Source: JAXHUA01 sp034189695 (lineage in GTDB: Bacteria; Chloroflexota; Dehalococcoidia; E44-bin15). Taken from it: a stretch of 14,770 bases of DNA. A program made the position numbers and the translations under genes. Positions 1-6,572 of this stretch are shown piece by piece; within the stretch, counting starts at the first letter, position 1, and the number at the start of each line of letters is the position of its first letter. The stretch covers positions 1 through 14,770 of the forward strand of contig JAXHUA010000120.1 in NCBI GenBank assembly GCA_034189695.1, given 5' to 3'. The notes below the pieces were generated by a model, which saw only the letters and a program-made list of their open reading frames with translations, had not been told where the DNA came from and did not search any database.

Positions 1-1
1 C

Positions 2-1192
2 GCCGTGGTGCGCCTGGGCGCACCGGCGCCGCAGGGGGAGCGCTGGCTGGCTCGCGGCATCGTCGACCGCATCGGCTCCCACAGCACCATCGACTTCTCC
101 GCCGGGCACACGGCCCACGTGCGAGAGGCCGCCGCCGTGGCCGACCACGGTGAGGCCATCAACCGCGTGCTCGCCTGGCTCGACTCCTCGGGTGCTCTCG
201 AAGGGCGCGGCCTTTCCGGCGTGGGGCACCGCGTGGTCCACGGCGGGAGCCGCTTCGTCGAGCCCACGCTGATAGACGAGCACGTGATTGACGCCATCGA
301 GACGGCGGGGGAGCTGGCGCCGCTGCACAACAGGCCGGCGCTCAACGCTATCCGCGCCGCAAGGGCGATGGCCGGCACCGGCGTGCCGATGGTGGCGGTG
401 TTCGACACCGCCTTCCACAACACCATGCCGCAAGCGGCCGCTCTCTACGCCATACCTCCCGAGCTGGCCAGCAGGCACCGCATACGTCGCTACGGCTTTC
501 ACGGCCTGGCACATCGCTACATGGCGGAACGCTACGCCGCCGCGACGTCCACGCCCGCCGCCACGACCCGGCTGGTGACCCTGCACCTGGGCAACGGCTG
601 CTCCGCCACGGCCATCGAGGGAGGCCGCTCGGTGGATACGTCCATGGGCTTCACCCCGCTGGAGGGGCTGGTGATGGGCACGCGCTCGGGTGACATCGAC
701 CCATCGGTGCTCGGCTACCTGGCGCGAAGCGAAGGGGTGGACTTCGCGGAGGTGGAGGAATGGCTCAATACCAGGTCGGGCCTCCTTGGCCTGTCGGGAC
801 GTTCGCGGGACATGCGCGAGCTGCTCGAGGCTGAGAGCGCCGGCGATGCCGCCGCAGCACTCGCCATCGACATGTTCTGCTACCGGGCGCGCAAGTACGT
901 CGGGGCCTACCTCGCCGTCCTGCACGGGGCGGACGCGGTCCTCTTCGGCGGCGGTATCGGCGAGAACGCGCCGGCGGTGCGGGCGCGCATCTGCGCTGGC
1001 CTGGAGTGGTGCGGCTTGCGGCTCGACCGCGAGCGCAACTCCTCCACCGTGGGGACGGAGGGACGCATCACCGCCGACGACGCCCCGGTACACGCCTGCG
1101 TGGTGCCGGTGGACGAGGCCTCGGTCATCGTCAGTGACACGGCGGGCTGCCTGCGAGGCCGCCGCTTTCCCGGGCCGGCGACACGGAAGTGA
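2..1192 (+). CDS. ackA: Acetate kinase, 5' end cut off by the window edge
   Basis: Cytoplasmic enzyme that interconverts acetyl phosphate + ADP and acetate + ATP, the ATP-yielding last step of acetate fermentation. The frame is open to the window edge. The usual N-terminal motif (NxGSSSxK, about 25-30 residues further upstream) is missing, so the true start lies outside; the GTG codons at 5 and 8 are internal. Counting from the GTG at 5, family motifs appear in order: GHRVVHGG (74-81, substrate Arg76), FDTAFH (133-138, catalytic Asp134), RRYGFHG (161-167), HLGNG (194-198, nucleotide-binding His194), GTRSGDIDP (225-233, transition-state Arg227), GGIGEN (316-321) and VDEASVI with Glu371, the expected Mg ligand. 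All expected catalytic residues in the visible part are kept, so it should be active. The next gene, a phosphoketolase-type enzyme, starts 36 bases downstream on the same strand and could supply acetyl phosphate. A 5-bp stem (1198-1202 with 1209-1213) lies in the gap. Confidence 0.97.
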   Translation, partial: AVVRLGAPAPQGERWLARGIVDRIGSHSTIDFSAGHTAHVREAAAVADHGEAINRVLAWLDSSGALEGRGLSGVGHRVVHGGSRFVEPTLIDEHVIDAIETAGELAPLHNRPALNAIRAARAMAGTGVPMVAVFDTAFHNTMPQAAALYAIPPELASRHRIRRYGFHGLAHRYMAERYAAATSTPAATTRLVTLHLGNGCSATAIEGGRSVDTSMGFTPLEGLVMGTRSGDIDPSVLGYLARSEGVDFAEVEEWLNTRSGLLGLSGRSRDMRELLEAESAGDAAAALAIDMFCYRARKYVGAYLAVLHGADAVLFGGGIGENAPAVRARICAGLEWCGLRLDRERNSSTVGTEGRITADDAPVHACVVPVDEASVIVSDTAGCLRGRRFPGPATRK

Positions 1193-1228
1193 GAACCCCA
1201 CCGCGAGAGGTGGAGTACGGAGGATGAG

Positions 1229-3700
1229 ATGACTCACATGAGCAACGCCGAGGCTGTCCGGCTGGAGGAACGGGTCGCGCTGTACCGCAAGAGGAACCCG
1301 GCGGCCGACCGCTGGGCTGCCGGGTACGAGCCGATCGACCACAGCGTGGAGACCCAGGCGCGGGTCTTCGCCATGGCCGAGTCGCTCGCCGCCCGTGGCA
1401 CGCGTGGAGACGGCGTGCCGCTGTTCGACCTGCTCTACGCGGCCGACCGTGTCGCCAGCGCCGCTATGTGGGTCGTGGTGCACGAGACCTACGCCCGCAA
1501 CGTCTATCTCGACGGGCGCTCCCTGACCTCGGACGACTTCAAACCAGGCCCCGAGGGGCACACCGGCGGCGCCCTCAACATGGTGCCGGCATACCTCGGC
1601 TACATGACGGTCAACGCCATCACCGGGAACACGCGCTCGTGGATAATGGGGCAGGGGCACTGCGTGGCCGCGGTGGACACGGTGAACCTGCTTCTGGACA
1701 ACATGACGCCGGCCCACGCCGGGCGCTACTCGCTGACCGATGAGGGGCTGACCCGCTACGTCCGGGACTTCTACTCCTACCGGCTGGGGGACGACGGCAC
1801 GCAGGACTCGCCCCTGGGCAGTCACGTGAATGCACATACCGCCGGCGGCCTGGCTGAGGCCGGCTACCTCGGCTTCGTCGAGCTACAGTACGTCCACATG
1901 CCGCTGCCGGGCGAGCGCCTGGTGGTGTTCCTCAGCGACGGGGCCTTCGAGGAGCAGCGGGGCAGCGACTGGGCGCCGCGCTGGTGGCGGGCCGACGACT
2001 GCGGCCTGGTCGCCCCCATCATGATCAACAACGGCCGCCGTATCGACCAGAGGACCACCATGTCGCAGGAGGGCGGCGTTGTATGGTTCGTCGAGCACCT
2101 GAAGCTCAACAGCTTCGACCCCATCGTCTTCGACGGCAGGGACCCGGCGGCCTTCGCCTGGGCGGTGTACGAGATGGAGTCCAGGCTCGAGGCCGCGGCG
2201 GAGGCCATCACCTCCCGGGGCGACCGCTATCCGGTGCGGCTGCCGTATGGCGTGGCCGTAGCCCCCAAGGGGGCCGGGTTCTATGGCGAGGGGACCAACC
2301 TGGCCCACAATCTCCCGCTTATGTCAAATCCGCATACGGACATCGTGGCGGCGCACCGCTTCAACGAGAGCGCGCGGCGGCTGTGGGTGCCGATGAGCGA
2401 GCTGAAGGAGGCCATCGCCAGGTTCCAGAACCACGCCGGCTCCGGCCGTCCCCGTGAGCGCGACCATCCCCTGGCCCAGCGTGACGTGCGCCTGCGCCAG
2501 ACCCCGCCCCTCGTGTCGCGGCCGGTGCCGGCGGACCGCACCGACGCATCGCAGTGGAGCCGCTCCTCGCCGATGTACGCCGTTGACGCCATGTTCCTGG
2601 CCACCGTACGCGCCAACCCACACCTGAGACCGCGCGTGGGCAACCCGGACGAGATGCGCTCCAACCGGCTCATCCGGACGCTGAAAGAGCTGAAGTTCCG
2701 CGTGACCGAGCCTGAGACGGGGATACCGGAGGACATTCACGGGGCGGTCATCACCGCCCTCAACGAGGAAGCGGTGGCCGCGGCCGCTCTGGCCAACAAG
2801 GGCGGCATCAACCTCATCGCCACGTACGAGGCCTTCGGCGCCAAGATGCACGGCGTGGTGCGGCAGGAGATAATCTTCGCCAACCACTGCAAGGAGGCCG
2901 GCTGCCGCCACGGCTGGCTCTCGGTGCCGCTCATACTCACGTCGCATACGTGGGAGAACGCCAAGAACGAGCAGTCCCACCAGGACCCGGCCATGGCCGA
3001 GGCGATGCTCGGCGAGCCCTGCGACGTGTCGCGGGTGCTCTTCGTGCCCGACTACAACACCGCCGCCGTCGTCATGCGCGGCGTATATCAGACCCACGCC
3101 CAGGTGTGGACCCTGGTGATACCCAAGTACGACAACACGGTTGACCTCTTCACTTCAGAGGAGGCGGAGCAGATGCTGGAGCAGGGCGCGATGCGGCTCG
3201 ACTGGGCCGGCCACCGGCCCGAGGCGGGGCGGGCCGTGCTCACCGCCATCGGCGCCTACCAGCTCGAACAGGTGCTCCGGGCCTCGGCGCGCCTCAGGGA
3301 GCGCGACGTCGCGCACTCCGTGGTGTACATGCTGGAGCCCGGGAGGTTCCGCCAGCCCCGCACCGGCGGCGAGCGCGCCCACGTTGCGACCGCCGAGCGA
3401 CGCGCCGGCCTCTACCCCGACGACGTGGCCGCCCGACTCTTCGTCACCCACACCCGGCCGGAGCCAGTGCTCGGCATCCTGCAACCCCTCAACACCGGCG
3501 CCAGGACCAGCGGCCTGGGGTTCGTCGCCCAGGGCGGCACCCTCACCGTGCCCGGCATGCTGTTCGTCAACCGGTGCACCTGGGCCCACATCGTGGCCGA
3601 GACCGCCCGGCTGCTCGATGTCCCGCGCGAGGGGCTGTTCAGCGGCGAGGAGCTCGCCGCCCTCGACGGGCGCGCCAATCCCGAGGGCGTGCTAATCTAG
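1229..3700 (+). CDS. Divergent phosphoketolase-family (XFP-like) thiamine diphosphate enzyme
   Basis: An 823-residue protein, the usual phosphoketolase length (about 790-830). Classic Xfp cleaves xylulose 5-phosphate or fructose 6-phosphate with phosphate to give acetyl phosphate. Segments that line up with the family: GHTGG (110-114, usually GHWGT), GQGH (141-144, usually GPGH), SHVNAHTAGG (198-207), SDG (236-238) to NNG (267-269) as the ThDP/metal site (usually GDG...LNG), EGTNLAH with His360, NPDEMRSNR (472-480) with the ThDP-activating Glu, ATYEAF (531-536) and SHQDP (583-587). Differences matter: the first Gly of GDG is Ser, the His of the usual LHLNG segment is Ile266, and the RHG just before ATYEAF is KGGIN, so one or two active-site histidines are gone. 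It may act on another substrate. Some databases name similar divergent proteins xylulose 5-phosphate 3-epimerase, a label I cannot test. GGAGGA sits 4 bases before the ATG at 1229; an in-frame ATG at 1238 is an alternative. Confidence 0.88.
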   Translation: MTHMSNAEAVRLEERVALYRKRNPAADRWAAGYEPIDHSVETQARVFAMAESLAARGTRGDGVPLFDLLYAADRVASAAMWVVVHETYARNVYLDGRSLTSDDFKPGPEGHTGGALNMVPAYLGYMTVNAITGNTRSWIMGQGHCVAAVDTVNLLLDNMTPAHAGRYSLTDEGLTRYVRDFYSYRLGDDGTQDSPLGSHVNAHTAGGLAEAGYLGFVELQYVHMPLPGERLVVFLSDGAFEEQRGSDWAPRWWRADDCGLVAPIMINNGRRIDQRTTMSQEGGVVWFVEHLKLNSFDPIVFDGRDPAAFAWAVYEMESRLEAAAEAITSRGDRYPVRLPYGVAVAPKGAGFYGEGTNLAHNLPLMSNPHTDIVAAHRFNESARRLWVPMSELKEAIARFQNHAGSGRPRERDHPLAQRDVRLRQTPPLVSRPVPADRTDASQWSRSSPMYAVDAMFLATVRANPHLRPRVGNPDEMRSNRLIRTLKELKFRVTEPETGIPEDIHGAVITALNEEAVAAAALANKGGINLIATYEAFGAKMHGVVRQEIIFANHCKEAGCRHGWLSVPLILTSHTWENAKNEQSHQDPAMAEAMLGEPCDVSRVLFVPDYNTAAVVMRGVYQTHAQVWTLVIPKYDNTVDLFTSEEAEQMLEQGAMRLDWAGHRPEAGRAVLTAIGAYQLEQVLRASARLRERDVAHSVVYMLEPGRFRQPRTGGERAHVATAERRAGLYPDDVAARLFVTHTRPEPVLGILQPLNTGARTSGLGFVAQGGTLTVPGMLFVNRCTWAHIVAETARLLDVPREGLFSGEELAALDGRANPEGVLI

Positions 3701-3714
3701 GCGCCCCCGGCGCC
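3700..3714 (+). other. GC-only hairpin just after the phosphoketolase-like gene
   Basis: GGCGCC (3700-3705) and GGCGCC (3709-3714) pair around a CCC loop; the first G is the last base of the TAG stop. There is no T-run after it, so it is not a standard intrinsic terminator. It could act as an mRNA 3' stabiliser or pause site between two co-directional genes. In DNA this rich in G and C a 6-bp stem may also be chance. Confidence 0.35.
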
Positions 3715-3778
3715 GCGTCAGGTCGACCGTGTGCCGCTCCGGGGCTTGACAGGACATGCTACGATGAAGGCAAACGCC

Positions 3779-4927
3779 ATGAACAGGTCGAAAGTAGCCC
3801 TCGTCAGGTGTGAGACGTACGAGGACGAAGACGTCCTCAGAGCAGTGCGGACGGGCATTGACCTCCTCGGCGGGAGCGGCGCATTCGCGCAGCCGGGCGA
3901 GAGAATTGTGCTCAAGCCCAACGTGCTTGTAGGGGTCGATCCCACGAAATGCGTGACCACCCATCCGTCGGTCTTGCGGGCGGTCGCCACCCTGCTCAAG
4001 GAAGCCGGGGCCAACGTGTCCTACGGCGATTCACCGAGCGTGGGGATGTGCCAGCTCAACCTCAGGAGGGCCGGCCTCAAACAGGTGGGCGACGAGCTTG
4101 GCATCGAGCTGGCCGAGTTCGACACCGGAAGGACGGTCGCCCACGCGGACGCGCTGCTCATCAAGAGCTTCGTGGTCGCCAACGGCGTGCTCGACGCCGA
4201 CGCCCTGGTGAGCCTGCCGAAGCTGAAGACGCACCCGCTGACCCGCTTCACCGGTGCGGTGAAGAACCAGTTCGGGTGCATCCCCGGCGTTCTCAAGAGC
4301 CGGTACCACGTCAAGCTGCCCGACCCTTACCACTTCGCCACCATGCTCGTCGACCTGAACACGCTCATCAGGCCACGCCTGGCGGTCATGGACGGCATCG
4401 TGGCCATGGAGGGCAACGGACCGAGGAGCGGGACCCCTAAAGCGCTCGGGGTGCTGCTCCTCTCCAGCGACCTCATCGCCCTCGACGCCACGGCGTGCCG
4501 GCTCATCGCTCTCGACCCCGAGTTCGTCCCGACGTCGAAGCCCGGCGAGGAGTCGGGCCTGGGCCGGTATCACGAGGCGGACATAGAGATCGTGGGCGAG
4601 CCGCTGGAGTCGTTCTATGACCCGGAGTTCGACGCGATCCGCACCGCGCCCGCGCCGTGCGCCGGCGGCCGCTGGAAGACCTTCATCAAGAACCGGACGT
4701 GCGAGAGGCCGGTCATCGACGAGTCGAAGTGCACCAACTGCGGCACGTGCGTCGACATGTGCCCGGTCAGCCCCAGGGCCGTGGACTGGCACTCGGGCGA
4801 TGCGTCCCGGCCGCCGTCGCACCGCTACGACTGGTGCATCCGCTGCTTCTGCTGCCAGGAGGTGTGCCCCGCCGGGGCCATCACCGTCCAGACACCCATC
4901 CTGGGCAGGATGTTCTTCCGCGCGTGA
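3779..4927 (+). CDS. DUF362 domain protein with C-terminal two-cluster ferredoxin domain
   Basis: A 382-residue protein. Residues 4 to about 290 are a DUF362 domain, recognised by SKVALVRC, LKPN (45-48), THP (61-63), GDSP (83-86), LPKLKTH (146-152), TGAVKNQFG (158-166) and VMDGIVAMEGNGPRSG (203-218). The last 70 residues carry two CxxCxxCxxxCP motifs (Cys318/321/324/328 and Cys353/356/359/363, with an extra Cys358), as in bacterial ferredoxins binding two [4Fe-4S] clusters. DUF362 has no firmly established reaction; the fusion implies electron transfer in the cytoplasm. No signal peptide or membrane segment is seen. Start choice: the ATG at 3779 has GAAGG 8 bases upstream and begins where homologues usually begin. 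An ATG at 3764 with AGGA 9 bases upstream would add five residues, so it is a real alternative. It follows the phosphoketolase-like gene by 78 bases and is probably co-transcribed. Confidence 0.9.
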   Translation: MNRSKVALVRCETYEDEDVLRAVRTGIDLLGGSGAFAQPGERIVLKPNVLVGVDPTKCVTTHPSVLRAVATLLKEAGANVSYGDSPSVGMCQLNLRRAGLKQVGDELGIELAEFDTGRTVAHADALLIKSFVVANGVLDADALVSLPKLKTHPLTRFTGAVKNQFGCIPGVLKSRYHVKLPDPYHFATMLVDLNTLIRPRLAVMDGIVAMEGNGPRSGTPKALGVLLLSSDLIALDATACRLIALDPEFVPTSKPGEESGLGRYHEADIEIVGEPLESFYDPEFDAIRTAPAPCAGGRWKTFIKNRTCERPVIDESKCTNCGTCVDMCPVSPRAVDWHSGDASRPPSHRYDWCIRCFCCQEVCPAGAITVQTPILGRMFFRA

Positions 4928-5691
4928 GGCTACGCATACTGAAACGAAGGTGTCGTATTTCGAACACACGCGGCTACTCCAAGGACAAAAACCCGCCTCG
5001 CACCAGCCAGGCTCGCGCCAGGCGCACGGGCCAGGTCATCATGCTCGCTGTCACCTACGCGCTCTTTGGCGTGGTGCTGTTCCTGTGTGCCGGGCGGCTC
5101 GACTGGACGATGGGCTGGGTGCTGATCGGGCTGTACGTCCTCTACGTCCTGTTCGGCGCCATGTTCGTCCTGCCGCGCAACCCGCGGGCCTTCGATGAGA
5201 GCGTCCGCTGGGGGCCGGGTACGCGGCTCTGGGACCGGCTGTGGGCGCTCCTCTACGTGCCCACGCCCTACGTCATGGCAGCGTTGGCCGGCCTGGACGC
5301 GGTCCGCTTCCGGTGGTCAGCAATGCCGCTGGCCCTCTCAGCCTTCGGCGCCGCCCTGCTGGTGGGCGGGATGATGCTCGCCGCGTGGACGATGCTGGCC
5401 AACCGCTACTTCTCAACAACGGTGCACGTCGACAGCGAGCGCGGCCACCGCACGGTCACCTCGGGCCCGTACCGGTGGGTGCGCCACCCGAGCTACGCCG
5501 GCGCCGTGCTGGCCGCGGTGGGGGCGCCGCTGCTGCTCGGCTCGTGGTGGGCGCTGGTGCCCGGCGCGTTCACCGCGGCGCTCTTCGTGGTGCGCACCGC
5601 CAGGGAAGACCGCGACCTGCCGTCGATGCTGGACGGCTACCCCGACTACGCCCGGCGGGTGCGCTACCGCCTCCTCCCCGGCGTGTGGTAG
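4924..5691 (+). CDS. Isoprenylcysteine carboxyl methyltransferase-like membrane protein
   Basis: Small integral membrane protein of the ICMT/phospholipid methyltransferase type, expected to move a methyl group from SAM to a lipid-like or prenylated substrate; the bacterial substrate is unknown. With the GTG at 4924 it has 255 residues. Hydrophobic segments lie at about 38-56, 63-83, 108-124, 133-157 and 193-224. The SAM-binding signature is GPYRWVRHPSYAG (181-193), preceded by NRYFSTTV and followed by ED...GYPDYARRVRYRLLPG near the end, all usual for the family. Start: the GTG at 4924 overlaps the previous TGA stop (GTGA), suggesting translational coupling, though AGGA lies 13 bases upstream, which is far. 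The ATG at 5041 is an alternative but would begin inside the first membrane helix and drop the basic RARR tail that typically precedes it. Exact start uncertain; function class fairly sure. Confidence 0.82.
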   Translation: MRLRILKRRCRISNTRGYSKDKNPPRTSQARARRTGQVIMLAVTYALFGVVLFLCAGRLDWTMGWVLIGLYVLYVLFGAMFVLPRNPRAFDESVRWGPGTRLWDRLWALLYVPTPYVMAALAGLDAVRFRWSAMPLALSAFGAALLVGGMMLAAWTMLANRYFSTTVHVDSERGHRTVTSGPYRWVRHPSYAGAVLAAVGAPLLLGSWWALVPGAFTAALFVVRTAREDRDLPSMLDGYPDYARRVRYRLLPGVW

Positions 5692-5716
5692 GGGCACGTG
5701 TTCCTTCTCGCTGGCT

Positions 5717-5732
5717 GCGCGGTCCGCCGCGC
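5717..5732. terminator. Possible weak terminator hairpin between convergent genes
   Basis: GCGCGG (5717-5722) pairs with CCGCGC (5727-5732) around a TCCG loop, 25 bases after the methyltransferase-like gene's stop. There is no T-run, so intrinsic termination is uncertain. The position between convergent genes is what a terminator would have. Confidence 0.3.
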
Positions 5733-5743
5733 GGGCGCTGTCT

Positions 5744-5769
5744 CGGCTGACCAACACACCTGTCAGCCG
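5744..5769. terminator. 8-bp inverted repeat in the convergent intergenic gap
   Basis: CGGCTGAC (5744-5751) and GTCAGCCG (5762-5769) are perfect reverse complements around a 10-base loop. They lie in the 191-base gap between the + strand methyltransferase-like gene and the - strand HEPN-like gene, so the repeat could end transcription from both sides. No T-run follows on either strand. I see no gene in the rest of the gap. Confidence 0.35.
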
Positions 5770-5882
5770 CCCCCTGCCTCTGCGCACCATAGGAGCCTTC
5801 CAGGAAGCGCTGACATCCAAACAACGGGCATTTCTCGAACGCAGCGCCACGGACTGCGTTCACTGCCCGAAGTGGGGTCACT

Positions 5883-6422
5883 TCAGGAGGCAAAACGCGA
5901 TTCACATTGTCGGACTAGACTCTCGAGTTTCGCTATGTGCTCCTTGCAGACCGCCACAACGTCGTTATCTGGCAAGTCGCGGAAGTACCATCGCCACTCG
6001 TCCGTTATCGGCTGAGCCCGAGGCGCTACACGAGGTCGCGGCGCCTGTGATTCCCCTCGTTCGACTGTACCATCGGGGCGAGCGATGTCAATTGACGCGC
6101 TGTCGCCAAGGGCAACGCCGTCGCGACGGCTCACACCGATCCCAGCGCGGGGCCGGACAGCCTGTTTGTGCACTGTAGTATCTCGCTTCTCTTTCAAGAG
6201 CCTCATGAGATTGTCCCCCCGCATGGTCGACTGTGCATCTTCGTACCAGTCTTTGAACCCACTGACATCACCGAATTCCCCCTGCATGACGAAAGTCACG
6301 CTCCGAGCCGCGCTTAAGAAAGCACTGAGGTTATACCTGAAAGCATGTCGCTCAGCTTGCACCTCCGTCATGCGCTCCAGAAAATACACAGCCTCAAGCA
6401 ACTTGTCTCTCGCCTGAGTCAC
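5883..6422 (-). CDS. HEPN-like small hypothetical protein with R-x4-H motif
   Basis: A 179-residue soluble protein, no signal peptide. The first 90 residues look like an all-helical bundle: a helix rich in charged residues (4-30), then NLSAFLSAARSVTFVMQGEF (31-50), FKDWYEDAQ (56-64), and MRLLKEKRDTTVHK (73-86). The last holds R80-x4-H85, the pattern that marks the active site of HEPN ribonucleases. The second half (90-140) is poor in predicted helix and rich in Arg, Pro and Gly, perhaps a flexible linker, then a short helix (155-175). Start is well supported: GTG at 6422 with a near-perfect AAAGGAGGT five bases upstream. No nucleotidyltransferase or antitoxin partner lies beside it, so a toxin-antitoxin role is not shown. 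Composition looks less GC-rich than the left block. HEPN is inferred from the motif and helix pattern only; a non-catalytic HEPN-fold protein is equally possible. Confidence 0.75.
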   Translation of the reverse strand: MTQARDKLLEAVYFLERMTEVQAERHAFRYNLSAFLSAARSVTFVMQGEFGDVSGFKDWYEDAQSTMRGDNLMRLLKEKRDTTVHKQAVRPRAGIGVSRRDGVALGDSASIDIARPDGTVERGESQAPRPRVAPRAQPITDEWRWYFRDLPDNDVVAVCKEHIAKLESLVRQCESRFAS

Positions 6423-6543
6423 AGCAACCTCCTTTGCCTAGATCACAATTCGCCCAAACCTGCAGGTCTCGAAAAGCACTTGGCTTGCCCCACACCACCT
6501 CCTCTATGCACAAACCATCCCGACCGACCGGCAGTTCGCTACC

Positions 6544-6559
6544 CTGGTGCCACCACCAG
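6544..6559. terminator. Possible weak hairpin after the beta-helix lipoprotein gene
   Basis: CTGGTG (6544-6549) pairs with CACCAG (6554-6559) around a CCAC loop, about 15 bases past the stop of the - strand lipoprotein gene. There is no T-run, so this is a weak terminator candidate. The rest of the 150-base gap before the HEPN-like gene holds only that gene's Shine-Dalgarno site. Confidence 0.25.
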
Positions 6560-6572
6560 CCGCTGACGCCCG

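Noticed and set aside
4657..4923. Upstream extension of the methyltransferase-like gene into the ferredoxin domain
   Set aside because: This part overlaps the cysteine-cluster region of the preceding gene in another frame and reads as low-complexity non-protein sequence.
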